Assembly: GCA_002399405.1 (NCBI GenBank)
Contig: DHDP01000019.1
Span: 1-64,000 of the forward strand
From: Treponema sp. UBA4873
GTDB lineage: Bacteria > Spirochaetota > Spirochaetia > Treponematales > Treponemataceae
Direction of reading: 5' to 3'
Length of the DNA: 64,000 bases
Shown here: one piece after another, positions 31,047-39,524 of the stretch
Numbering within the stretch: the first letter of the stretch is position 1
How the letters are laid out: each line of letters begins with the position of its first letter
Notes under the pieces: generated by a model
Database searches by the model: none
Told to the model about the DNA's origin: nothing
The model's input: only the letters and a program-made list of their open reading frames with translations
Translations under genes and position numbers: made by a program

Positions 31047-32596
31047 GTGATTTACTCGCGGAAATTGTCGGTACAGATATATCGTCTCTGGCAAAAGCAG
31101 ACCGGTTGAAAAAGGCAAAGAATGACTTCGGCTTTTTCTGCCGGACATATCTGTCGGATTATTTCTACGAAGACCCTGCTGAATATCAGCAGATTCTTTA
31201 CAATGTTGCAAATACACAGTCATTATCAGAAAGTGATGCAGACAAATTAAAACCGTTTGTAAATGAGAAATATCATCCGCTGCTCAAACCGACTGAAAAA
31301 CTTGCAGGTGCCATGTTCATTGAACCTCGTGAACATGGTAAGACAGTCCGATGGTCTTTTGCGTACGTTCTCTGGCGGGTACTTACCGGCAGATCAAAGT
31401 ATGTTCTGCTTATCGGTGCTTCAGGAGATGCGGCGAGCGAGAATCTGCAGAACATAAAAACGGAAATTGAAGAAAACGAGGAACTGCTTGCAGATTACGG
31501 AGAATTGAAAGGAAAGGTGTGGACTAATACACGTCTGGAACTTTCAAACGGAACCTGCATACAGTCGAAGGGTGCCGGTGCTTCGATGCGCGGTACCCGT
31601 TTCCGCCAGTACCGCCCTGATTTGATTGTCCTTGATGATGTGCTCAAGGACGATGCGGTCGATTCATACACACTGCGGAATAAAATCTACCGGTGGCTTA
31701 AACGGGTTGTCTTAAACCTCGGAAAAAAGGCGTTTATCATCTGGGTAAACACCATATTTCACAATGATGATCCGATAAGCCGTCTGTGCCGGGAATGTGC
31801 AAACGGTGATCTGAAACGGTGGATTGCAGTCCGTCTGTCATGTATTAAACCTGACGGAACTCCGCTCTGGCCTGAATATTGGTCTATAGATGATCTCCTT
31901 GAAAAGAAGCAGACGATCGGAATTGCAGCGTTCTCGACGGAATACATGAATGAACCTTTGTCGGATGAAGAAAGAATTATTCATATAGAATGGATTGAGA
32001 GTTATAAATACCTTCTTAACGAACTTCCTCCGAGAACAGAACTTACTCATTTTTGTGGTGTAGACCCGGCGACCGGCAAGCATGATAGAACAGCAATCGT
32101 TCCAATTGCAGTAGATAAATCGACCGGAATTATTTATGTTCTTCCCCCATTTGCTAAAACCTGCTCGGAAACAATGACTATGCGGCAGCTTGTACTGTAT
32201 TACCGTATGTATCACTTTAACCTGATCGGCTGGGAAGATGTTGTCTTCTCGGGAATCTACGGAAATTACGTCCAGAAAATGGCGGCGGAAGAGCATATTT
32301 ACCTGCCTATTAAAAAACTGACCGTCGGCGGAATGTCAAAAGAAGCTCGTGTGCGTTCAATCTCAATGCTTATTGAAAACGGTATTATCCGGTTTCCTGA
32401 ACACGGGGCGGAAAATATCATTCAGGAATTAACAGAGTTTCCTATGGGCGCTTTCGACGACTTATGTGATGCACTCGTTCATGCCGTCAATTCCATTGAA
32501 AAAGGAAACAACAGCGTCGCGGTTTCAAAAGCAGCGGCAAAACATATTCAAAGTACAGCAAAATCAATTATTAACAGAGTAAGAGGAATACGATGA
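31043..32596 (+). CDS. Terminase large subunit (Mu gp28-like)
   Basis: The 517-residue packaging motor has an ATPase part with Walker A-like 'PREHGKT' (95-101) and Walker B 'LIVLDD' (194-199), then a nuclease domain starting at 'FCGVDPATGKHDRTA' (Asp) and ending with 'FDDLCDALVHAV' (acidic). The Mu enzyme packages headful from the prophage end into flanking host DNA (known). It is coupled to both neighbours. Confidence 0.92.
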   Translation: MSDLLAEIVGTDISSLAKADRLKKAKNDFGFFCRTYLSDYFYEDPAEYQQILYNVANTQSLSESDADKLKPFVNEKYHPLLKPTEKLAGAMFIEPREHGKTVRWSFAYVLWRVLTGRSKYVLLIGASGDAASENLQNIKTEIEENEELLADYGELKGKVWTNTRLELSNGTCIQSKGAGASMRGTRFRQYRPDLIVLDDVLKDDAVDSYTLRNKIYRWLKRVVLNLGKKAFIIWVNTIFHNDDPISRLCRECANGDLKRWIAVRLSCIKPDGTPLWPEYWSIDDLLEKKQTIGIAAFSTEYMNEPLSDEERIIHIEWIESYKYLLNELPPRTELTHFCGVDPATGKHDRTAIVPIAVDKSTGIIYVLPPFAKTCSETMTMRQLVLYYRMYHFNLIGWEDVVFSGIYGNYVQKMAAEEHIYLPIKKLTVGGMSKEARVRSISMLIENGIIRFPEHGAENIIQELTEFPMGAFDDLCDALVHAVNSIEKGNNSVAVSKAAAKHIQSTAKSIINRVRGIR

Positions 32597-33849
32597 AGAA
32601 GACTATACCGCCTGATACAAAAACGATGACGACGCAGGTTATAACCGATAATATGCTCGGCAGTTTTCTCAATTTTATGCCGAATCCTGATGATATTGTT
32701 TCCGGTACTGTTGAATCATATCAGACGTACCGGCAGATGATGACAGACCCGCGGATAAAATCGCTCATTAATAAGAAAAAGACATCTTCCCTTGTCTTTC
32801 CGGCAGGATTTACACAGGGCGATTGTCCTGACAATGTTTTTAATTTTATTAAAAACATACCTTTATTTGATAATTTGTACCGAAAAGAAAAACGCATGCT
32901 TTCGGCATTGAATTACGGTTTTTCTGTATCTGAAATTGTATGGGGACTGCCTGCCGAAAACAATGGTAAATGGATACCGGAGAATATCATTACCAGAAAA
33001 CCGGAACGTTTTTATTTTGGATCAGACTGGAAATTGTATTATACCTCTTTAGGCACACGAAAGCTGCTTGACCAGCCATACAAGTTTCTGCAGATGCAGC
33101 ATGATCCTGATGACGAGAATCCCTACGGTACATCGGAATTGCGTTCCGTTTATTGGCCGTGGATGTTCAAGAAAGCCGGATATGAATTCTGGTTGCAGGC
33201 AACAGAGAAATTTTCAGTTAAATCCATTATCGCCCTTTTTGAGATGGAAGGCGATGACGAGAAAATTCAAAGTCGCGCGAACAGTATTGCACAGATGCTT
33301 ATGGGACTGGAATCAGGTTCTGCGGCTGCGGCCGGAAATGTTAAAGACCTGAAAGAAATCGGTATGGCCGGAAGTCTGGCTGATTTTAATACGCTTGTTG
33401 ATGCGTGTGATGTGCAGATAAGTTACGGCCTGACAGGGCAGTCAATTGCAACAAGCAAGACTGACGGCGGTTCCCTTGCCCTGGGAGAAGTACAGGCAGA
33501 TATGCTCTATGAGGATTGCAAAGGAATCGCGCTTGAGGTACAGTCTGCAGTCCAGAAACTGATTGACTGGACTGTTTATCTTAACTTCGGGGCGGGAATT
33601 GTCTCTCCACAATATCGGTTTAATATAAAAAATCTTGCCTCGTTTGAACAACTTATGAAAGCGCTGGAATTAGGTGTTCCTGTTTCAAAACAATGGATGT
33701 ATGATAACTATGGGATCGAAAAACCACAAGATGAAGCTGATACATTTGTTGCAAACAGCGGAAATGCAGAAAACGGACTGTCTTTAAGTGATCCGTATAA
33801 CAATAAAAAAAAAGTCCCAAGCAGAAAAATGATAAAATTTTCTATCTGA
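32593..33849 (+). CDS. Portal protein (DUF935, Mu gp29-like), C-terminus out of frame
   Basis: The 418-residue frame matches the DUF935 portal family ('DPRIKSLINKKKTSS', 'YGFSVSEIVWG', 'NPYGTSELRSVYWPWMFKKAG', 'GQSIATSKTDGGSLALGEVQADM'). It is shorter than Mu gp29 (about 512), and its last ~15 codons after an A9 tract look out of register, whereas the -1 frame continues with good coding sequence into the MuF gene. So the real protein may be longer by frameshift. It overlaps the large terminase gene by 4 bases. Confidence 0.88.
   Translation: MKKTIPPDTKTMTTQVITDNMLGSFLNFMPNPDDIVSGTVESYQTYRQMMTDPRIKSLINKKKTSSLVFPAGFTQGDCPDNVFNFIKNIPLFDNLYRKEKRMLSALNYGFSVSEIVWGLPAENNGKWIPENIITRKPERFYFGSDWKLYYTSLGTRKLLDQPYKFLQMQHDPDDENPYGTSELRSVYWPWMFKKAGYEFWLQATEKFSVKSIIALFEMEGDDEKIQSRANSIAQMLMGLESGSAAAAGNVKDLKEIGMAGSLADFNTLVDACDVQISYGLTGQSIATSKTDGGSLALGEVQADMLYEDCKGIALEVQSAVQKLIDWTVYLNFGAGIVSPQYRFNIKNLASFEQLMKALELGVPVSKQWMYDNYGIEKPQDEADTFVANSGNAENGLSLSDPYNNKKKVPSRKMIKFSI
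33805..33813 (+). other. A9 tract at the portal-MuF junction, candidate slippage site
   Basis: Nine consecutive A residues read as AAA AAA AAA in the portal frame. A -1 shift gives AGT CCC AAG CAG and an open frame running to 35294. Between the tract and 34077 there is no ATG, GTG or TTG in that frame, yet the sequence has clear coding character ('YLSDVEFTEEKRKLDELD'). Confidence 0.65.
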
Positions 33850-34076
33850 GTGATGTCGAGTTTACGGAAGAAAAACGTAAGCTCGATGAACTCGATAGTC
33901 TTACTGATGCTGCTCAAAAAGGTTCTTTTTCATTCATTTCACAAGATATAAAAGACTATTTAAAATGGCTTTCACCGGACGGGTCGATACCTTCAAAAGC
34001 AAGGATTACTGCACCGTATGATATCCCCCAAAATAAAAAATTATTAAAGAACTGTGAACAGCTTATTTCGGGAGCT

Positions 34077-35294
34077 TTGCTGCTCGGAATGGAACATGCA
34101 TCTACAAAAATTAATGCAGCAGATAATACTACAGACATTCCAAAGATTGCGTTTTCCGATGCAGTAAAATTTCTGAAAGGACAAGTTCCGATTACTAAAT
34201 CAGAATGGGACAAACTGGAGCCGAAAGTACGATTCCGTGCATTCACCGTTTCCCGTTTGTCTGAATGTTCCTATATAGAAGCTGTAAAAGGTTTGCTTAT
34301 TGATTCGATTGAAAATGGTACGGGATTTGCAGAAACATGGAAAAATGCAAAGGCCTGGGCAGATGCTGATCAAGCGGAAAATTTTCTTCCGGGCTACTGG
34401 GAGAACGTATACCGGACAAACATGGAGACTGCATATTCTGCCGGTAAACTCATGCAGTATGACAAGACAAATCCTGTCGCGTATCAGCTTTTTGTTATTG
34501 AGGACAGCAGGACTAGTACTATATGCAGACATTTGCTTACAGAATCAGGACACGGGATGATTCTTCCTGTGGATCATCCGTTCTGGAAAACATACGGATT
34601 TCCTCCCTATCATTATCAGTGCCGCACGTCATTCCGTGCAATACACGCATCGCAGATTGGCAAAGACGGGATAAACACGGACAATCCTAGTATGAAGTCA
34701 CTTGCAAAGTTCAAACCGCTCGACGGGTTCGGGGGCAATCCTCTTGATAACGGAAACTGGTGGATGATGCTTCCATCGCAGGCAATGCAAGCTATGAAAT
34801 TTGGTATTCTCGGAGAGTTCAACCGAGAAGAAAACATATTCGCGGATTATGATTCATTGTGGAAAGGATATACCCGGACGGAAGGGAAAAACGGAGGATG
34901 GTTCGATTTGTGTGATAATCCGCCGAATGATTGGAATACAGACAACAAACCTGTAGTCGAAAAGCTTAGTAATTCCGGGTACAAAATCAAAGTAATTCCG
35001 GCAATTGAAAACGTACAAACGCATTATAAAATATCATGGTCTAATCCTGATATTATACTCAATGGTACTTTATCCGATATTAAGACACCGGAAAAAATGA
35101 CATCAAATGCCATAAAAGGCAGGATAAAAAGTGCTTATGAACAAGGGCTGTCTCATGTTGTTTTGAATATCCCTGATGCGATGCCTAACGATGAACTTGT
35201 GCGAAGTTTTTTACGCTGGAAAGGAGAAAAGCATAACCGGAAAATGTCTGTTTTACTGTTGTACAAGGGCAATATTTCAACAGAAATAATATAA
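34077..35294 (+). CDS. MuF-type head morphogenesis protein with C-terminal nuclease-toxin-like domain
   Basis: The first usual start is TTG at 34077, but coding sequence extends upstream to the A9 tract, so translation is probably by frameshift from the portal gene. About residues 35-230 are the MuF/SPP1-gp7 domain ('FLKGQVPITKSEWDKLEPKVRFRAFTVS', 'YWENVYRTNMETAYSAGKL', 'RTSTICRHL', 'WKTYGFPPYHYQCRTSF'). The last ~110 residues ('NPDIILNGTLSDIKTPEKM', 'GLSHVVLNIPDAM', 'KMSVLLLYKGN') resemble the CdiA-type/BECR RNase fold found as toxin ends of MuF proteins. No immunity gene follows. Confidence 0.8.
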   Translation: MLLGMEHASTKINAADNTTDIPKIAFSDAVKFLKGQVPITKSEWDKLEPKVRFRAFTVSRLSECSYIEAVKGLLIDSIENGTGFAETWKNAKAWADADQAENFLPGYWENVYRTNMETAYSAGKLMQYDKTNPVAYQLFVIEDSRTSTICRHLLTESGHGMILPVDHPFWKTYGFPPYHYQCRTSFRAIHASQIGKDGINTDNPSMKSLAKFKPLDGFGGNPLDNGNWWMMLPSQAMQAMKFGILGEFNREENIFADYDSLWKGYTRTEGKNGGWFDLCDNPPNDWNTDNKPVVEKLSNSGYKIKVIPAIENVQTHYKISWSNPDIILNGTLSDIKTPEKMTSNAIKGRIKSAYEQGLSHVVLNIPDAMPNDELVRSFLRWKGEKHNRKMSVLLLYKGNISTEII

Positions 35295-35366
35295 AAAAAG
35301 AGCGCCTGATAGCGCTCTTCGGGAAGCGGGGGCTTCACACGCAACATGACGTGGTAGCCTCCACTT
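35288..35366 (-). ncRNA. Probable small RNA with three hairpins
   Basis: Starting about seven bases after a good promoter, the minus strand reads a GTGG-n6-CCAC hairpin, a GAAGC/GCTTC hairpin and an AAGAGCGC/GCGCTCTT terminator stem followed by TTTTTTTAT. The transcript would be about 78 bases and overlaps the very end of the MuF gene. No protein frame is evident. Confidence 0.6.
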
Positions 35367-35372
35367 CTTATA

Positions 35373-35400
35373 ATATTACACTAAAATACTGATTTTGCAA
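35373..35400 (-). promoter_or_regulatory. Promoter of the small RNA
   Basis: TTGCAA (35400-35395) and TAATAT (35378-35373) on the minus strand are 16 bases apart. Confidence 0.6.
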
Positions 35401-35532
35401 GAGGTAAATAAAGGTTTTCACAGGTAAACAAAACGGGTAACGATAAAGCATAAAATCGGCTTCTTTTTGGTATTAAAATGGGGTTTTTACGGGGTTTTAG
35501 CAGGAAATATTTATCATGAGCCTTTTCTTCGG

Positions 35533-35610
35533 TATAGCATGTAATTCTTTATAACATGGTAAGTTAGCAACAATAATCAAAACAACAAAGAATTATCATA
35601 TCATGCTATA
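35533..35610. repeat. Interrupted inverted repeat near the prophage right end
   Basis: TATAGCATG plus TAATTCTTT on the left is mirrored by AAAGAATTA and CATGCTATA on the right, with six extra bases inside the right arm. The AT-rich surroundings hold no coding frame. It might be a transposase end site, an operator or a weak stem; I cannot decide. Confidence 0.5.
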
Positions 35611-35754
35611 AATTACACATAGCGTTCTCCTTTCCCTTTTGCCGGGTATTTTTTAACTGTAATTGTGAATTTCACTGCCGTATAGTCTTTTATTTTATTT
35701 TTAGTGTCTTATTTTCCCGAATTGCAAAATGTCCTTAATAATTTAAAACGAAAA

Positions 35755-35784
35755 GGCAGGTATACGATTTTCCGTATACCTGCC
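35755..35784 (-). terminator. Perfect 12-base stem with T-rich tail (minus strand)
   Basis: GGCAGGTATACG pairs exactly with CGTATACCTGCC around a six-base loop. On the minus strand it is followed by TTTTCGTTTT, so it can end transcription of the glucanase gene at 35964. Confidence 0.65.
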
Positions 35785-35809
35785 GAAACAGAGAATTTTT
35801 TTACATTAG

Positions 35810-35935
35810 GGCACCTCTAAAAACTCACTTTCAGTGACTTTTCAGAGGTGCCGTCGAGTTTTAAGTCGTTGTAATATCACGACTTAAAACATCGCACTTT
35901 CAGAGTTACCTCTAAAAACTGAAGTTTTTAGAGGT
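35810..35935. repeat. Cluster of three palindromic repeats
   Basis: Three stems lie in a row: GGCACCTCT/AGAGGTGCC (35810-35852), GTTTTAAGTCGT/ACGACTTAAAAC (35858-35890) and ACCTCTAAAAACT/AGTTTTTAGAGGT (35908-35935). The first and third share CACCTCTAAAAACT-like sequence. This looks like an intergenic palindromic repeat family; no gene is present. Confidence 0.7.
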
Positions 35936-35963
35936 TCCCATTAACAAAATTACTGTTCCGTGC

Positions 35964-37511
35964 TTACTGGTACACCCGCACGTAATCCACGTACATATGC
36001 CACGGAACACCGGTAAAGCTCGAACTGCTGTAAACGTTCGGGAACTGGCCGCCCATAGCAAAGTTGAATATGATGTAGAACGGATAATTGAAGGTGTCCG
36101 TTCCTGAAGAAGAACTGCCGATATCCATTGCCATTACTTTCGTGTCGTCTACGTAGAACTCAATCAGAGAGCTTGTCCATTCGATCGCGTACGTGTGCCA
36201 TTCCGTCACGTCCATCGAAGAAATATCGTTCCAGTTATTGTTGTTCGTCGTCTGTCCCCAGCTTGCGTGGCTGGACGCCGTACCAGTGCTCTTGCCGCTG
36301 CTGTTCCAGTGGCACGTCTGATACGTGAACGTGTCGCTGTTCGCGTGCTCCATAATGTCTATTTCACCCTGATACGGCCAGCTGCTTGAACTTGTGCCGA
36401 GCATCCAGAACGCGGGCCACGAGCCGGTTCCCTGGCTGCACTTGATGCGTGCGACGATCTTTCCGTACTGGAACGTCTTAAGACCGGAGCTCTTTATGCG
36501 CGAAGAATTCAGGCTGCTGTCCGCAGTGATGTCGAGTACGCCGCCGTGAACGGCCGCGTTGCTCGTCGTGTATGTTTCAAGCTCGCTGTTTCCCCAGCCG
36601 CCCGCACCCGTATCGTACGTCCAGTTTGCAGTTTTAAGCGCAGTTCCTTCGAACTCGTCGCTCCAGACGATTGTATCCCACGTCGTATCCGATGCAACAT
36701 AACTTAAATCGCTCCCCGTTACGCTCGTACCGTCGGTCGCACCGTCAGTTACCGTATCGTTTTCGCTGTCGTCGCCGGAATCGGAACCCGAATCATCGCC
36801 GGAGTCGGTTGTTCCGTACGTAAACGACGCCCAGTCGGAACACGTTGCGTCGCTGAGCGTTCCCTGCGGAACGGCCGTTTCTGAGCTTGTGTAAAGAAGT
36901 ATGAATATTTTTACACCGCTCGCATACGACGAGTCGGTTGCCGTATATGTCCATGTTCCGCTGCTTTCCGTCATTGCCGCACTGGCGAACGCAAGACCAG
37001 TACCGTCTCCCACGGAGCCGTATGCAGCACATGAAGTTATAGCTGCCGACGGTGTGTACGATACGGTGAACGACGTGCCGCTCATGTCGGAAATGATAAT
37101 GCTGCCGTTGGTACCGGACAGCGTCACCGTCCCGTCGGAGGAAGCGGCATTTACCGTAATGGTTTTCGTTGCAGACTTTCCGCCGGCAGTTGCCGTTATG
37201 ACCGCTGTGCCGGCCGCAACGCCCGTAACGGTTCCCGTGGACGAGTTGACTGTCGCGCGGCTTGTATTGCCGCTTGACCACGACACTGTTTTGTTCGTCG
37301 CGTTGCCCGGACTTACCGTCGCGCTCAGAGTAATCGTACTGCCGGCAGTTACCGAACTGCTGCCGCTTATCGAGACGCTTGTAACTGCGACGGTCGAACT
37401 ACCCGAATCGGTGCTGTTATCATCCATCGATGTCGTACAGCCTGTAAACACAGCCGCGGATATAAATGCAGCAAACAGCAGAGACAGTACGGGAATTACT
37501 TTTATCTTCAT
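35964..37511 (-). CDS. GH16 endo-beta-1,3-glucanase lipoprotein with Big2 and CBM56-like domains
   Basis: The start at 37511 gives a clean lipoprotein signal ending 'FTGC'; an in-frame ATG at 37565 lies nearer the ribosome site. After the signal come a Big2 Ig-like domain ('SVTAGSTITLSATVSPG'), a CBM56-like module ('IIISDMSGTSFTVSYTP') and a linker rich in Asp/Ser. The GH16 catalytic domain (about the last 240 residues) has 'GEIDIMEH' with the two catalytic Glu residues. It would cut beta-1,3-glucan at the cell surface. A shared promoter motif lies upstream. It is closely similar to the GH16 gene at 39525. Confidence 0.9.
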   Translation of the reverse strand: MKIKVIPVLSLLFAAFISAAVFTGCTTSMDDNSTDSGSSTVAVTSVSISGSSSVTAGSTITLSATVSPGNATNKTVSWSSGNTSRATVNSSTGTVTGVAAGTAVITATAGGKSATKTITVNAASSDGTVTLSGTNGSIIISDMSGTSFTVSYTPSAAITSCAAYGSVGDGTGLAFASAAMTESSGTWTYTATDSSYASGVKIFILLYTSSETAVPQGTLSDATCSDWASFTYGTTDSGDDSGSDSGDDSENDTVTDGATDGTSVTGSDLSYVASDTTWDTIVWSDEFEGTALKTANWTYDTGAGGWGNSELETYTTSNAAVHGGVLDITADSSLNSSRIKSSGLKTFQYGKIVARIKCSQGTGSWPAFWMLGTSSSSWPYQGEIDIMEHANSDTFTYQTCHWNSSGKSTGTASSHASWGQTTNNNNWNDISSMDVTEWHTYAIEWTSSLIEFYVDDTKVMAMDIGSSSSGTDTFNYPFYIIFNFAMGGQFPNVYSSSSFTGVPWHMYVDYVRVYQ

Positions 37512-37633
37512 TTTTTTTAAACGGCAGCCGCATGTAATATCGTAGCACCGCGCGCAGGCGTGCATTGTGTAAACCGCCGCTCCTCCTTATGCGTATATTT
37601 TCCGATATGCTGCACAAAACAGAAAGGAATTTA

Positions 37634-37660
37634 TTTTCTGAAAGGGGTGTTTTTTTCGGG
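37634..37660 (-). promoter_or_regulatory. Shared glucan-regulon motif, site A
   Basis: On the minus strand CCCGAAAAAAACACCCC and CAGAAAATAAATT lie one after the other, about 43 bases before a TATACG -10 box of the GH16 gene. Equivalent sites are at 40841, 43113 and 51726. Confidence 0.6.
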
Positions 37661-37732
37661 TAGATATATAAAATCTCGTGTATAAAATTATTATGCGGAA
37701 CATGCTGACGTCATGACAGCGGTAAAAAAATG

Positions 37733-37780
37733 GCTGTCCAAAAAGCATACCAGCCTGCTGCTTGTTGCTTTTTGGACAGC
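37733..37780 (-). terminator. Terminator after the first GH64 gene
   Basis: GCTGTCCAAAAAGC pairs with GCTTTTTGGACAGC over 14 bases around a 20-base loop, and the minus strand continues CATTTTTTTACC. Confidence 0.8.
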
Positions 37781-37828
37781 TGTTTCTCAGGGATATACTG
37801 AAGCCATCAAAATTTTATCAGCGTATCC

Positions 37829-39415
37829 TTAGAATCCGATTCCTATGACAAGACCGCGCGGTGTGTACGTTTCGATGATTGAGCTCTGCTCGGCAACATC
37901 GTCGTAACAGAAACCGTACGCATATCCGTCGATGCTGTGATCGTGCCAGAACTTCGCATAGTAATTAGCCGGAGCAGAACCGTAATAGGAAGAAGGAGTC
38001 GACCACGAGGACGGAGAGGCGGCAACGTGACGGTTGAGCGCCGCGCACATCTGCGCCTGAAGTGCAAGCTCTACCGTGTTGCCGGAAGCAAGTACACCGG
38101 AACCTTCGAAAAGCGCAGTGTTGTCGGGTTTGCCGGTAATGTAGTAATCAGTTCCCGTTACCGCAGTTCCGTAGCCGTCCGTGCAGGTAAAAATCAGCTC
38201 GTCGCCTGACGCGTGAATGTCGAACACGCCGAGCGGATGACTTACGGAAACCGTGTTCGCCGCGTAATAATTCCACACTTCGTCGACGTAGTCGGACATG
38301 TACGTACCGTACGTGCTTCCCGTACGAAACTCACCTTTGCACGGTGCGATGATACGGTACGGACTCTGAACGAGCGTCCGGAACGCAGCGGGTACTTCGG
38401 ATTCATACTCGCTGAATATTGCGTCGCGCGATTCGGTAATGCCGACGGTACGATAATAACCGCTGTCGTTGTACATGGCCATCGTCACCGGGAATCCGAA
38501 CTGGTCGACCTGTGTCGTATTTCCCCAGAATCCGCCGCCTGTCACCGTAAACTCAATCCAGTCGAAGATTATAGATGCATTTGCGTCAGACGAATTGTTA
38601 AGATCCGGCTGAACGACGCCTATATCGCCCGCTCCGTCGACAATGCCCGACATGACGACAGGCGTGTCCATGGAGATATAGAGTCGGCCCGACGTAAGCG
38701 TCGTCGGAATCTGCATACCGGAAGAAAGGTCGCTGAGTTTATACGACCACGACGTGCTCGAAGAACCTGAAGTAATTTCAACAAGCGTACCGTCGGGCTT
38801 CAAATAGCAGAAATTTCCCGACGAATTACGCCCAACGCAGCAGATGTAGATGCTGCTGTCGGCATACGAGCCGTCCGTGTTGTTTGCAAACTGGAACGTC
38901 ATCTCGTAGCCGGAATTAAGCGTAACAAGCGTTGCATCCGAACCGTCCGACGAATCGTCATCGGACGAGCCGCTGCCGGACGAAGACGAACCGTACGTAA
39001 CCTGCGCCCAGCTCGTCGTATCGGAAAGCGTTCCCTGCGGCACGCACTTCTCTGTTCCGCCGTCGTTTACCAGAACGCATACGTAAATTGCCGCGCCCGA
39101 CGTAAACGTCGAGTTTGTCAGCGTGTACGAATACGTTCCCGATGAATACGTCATATCCTGATTCGCAAGCACGAGTCCCGTTCCGTTGCCTTCGGACACA
39201 TACAGCCGCGCATAGTTCTTCTCTGAACCCGGTGAATACGACACGGTGAGAGCGTTGTCGGTCATACCGCTTACCGTAACGGAGCCGTTCGTCCCGCTTA
39301 CGACGGAACGCGCGGTACTTTTTGAAGTGCTCCCCGAACGATCAAGTTCCATGGAACACGAAATGACGGACAAAGCGCAGAGCAGCGAAAGAGCCGCCGC
39401 TGGTAAATGTTTCAT
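37829..39415 (-). CDS. GH64 beta-1,3-glucanase lipoprotein with CBM56-like module
   Basis: The lipoprotein signal 'SLLCALSVISC' is followed by a CBM56-like module (about residues 40-140) and the GH64 domain ('YEMTFQFANNT', 'DWIEFTVTGGGFWGNTTQVDQFGFP', 'SPYRIIAPCKGEF'). GH64 enzymes release oligosaccharides such as laminaripentaose from beta-1,3-glucan; the Glu and Asp in the WIEF...QVDQ stretch are the expected catalytic pair. It is read after the GH16 gene at 39525 across a hairpin. Close duplicate of the GH64 part of the gene at 41009. Confidence 0.9.
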   Translation of the reverse strand: MKHLPAAALSLLCALSVISCSMELDRSGSTSKSTARSVVSGTNGSVTVSGMTDNALTVSYSPGSEKNYARLYVSEGNGTGLVLANQDMTYSSGTYSYTLTNSTFTSGAAIYVCVLVNDGGTEKCVPQGTLSDTTSWAQVTYGSSSSGSGSSDDDSSDGSDATLVTLNSGYEMTFQFANNTDGSYADSSIYICCVGRNSSGNFCYLKPDGTLVEITSGSSSTSWSYKLSDLSSGMQIPTTLTSGRLYISMDTPVVMSGIVDGAGDIGVVQPDLNNSSDANASIIFDWIEFTVTGGGFWGNTTQVDQFGFPVTMAMYNDSGYYRTVGITESRDAIFSEYESEVPAAFRTLVQSPYRIIAPCKGEFRTGSTYGTYMSDYVDEVWNYYAANTVSVSHPLGVFDIHASGDELIFTCTDGYGTAVTGTDYYITGKPDNTALFEGSGVLASGNTVELALQAQMCAALNRHVAASPSSWSTPSSYYGSAPANYYAKFWHDHSIDGYAYGFCYDDVAEQSSIIETYTPRGLVIGIGF

Positions 39416-39476
39416 ACAAAATCTCCCTTATTATATTATTTTAGCCATCTTGATGCCGACTACTTTTTCCTTAATA

Positions 39477-39514
39477 TGCGGCATACGCATATTTTTTTCA
39501 CAGCGTATGCCGCA
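39477..39514. other. Intercistronic hairpin without T tract
   Basis: TGCGGCATACGC and GCGTATGCCGCA form a 12-base perfect stem between the GH16 and GH64 genes. No T run follows on the minus strand, so it is more likely an RNA-stability or attenuation element than a full terminator. Confidence 0.55.
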
Positions 39515-39524
39515 CGTACCGCTC

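Larger units (their letters stand above)
1..35750. mobile_element. Mu-like transposable prophage (left end outside window; right end approximate)
   Basis: The span holds MuA, MuB, Gam and GemA homologues, a DUF3486 small terminase, a Mu-type large terminase, a DUF935 portal, a MuF protein and a full set of capsid and long-tail genes. Two arms diverge from a repressor/operator region at about 17.5 kb. The right boundary is placed between the late-operon end (35.3 kb) and the palindromic repeats before the host glucanases (35.75 kb); I could not identify the terminal transposase sites. Tail genes lack a sheath or baseplate set, so the virion is probably a siphovirus, as in the transposable Pseudomonas phages B3 and D3112 (known biology); the assignment is inference. 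Confidence 0.9.
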
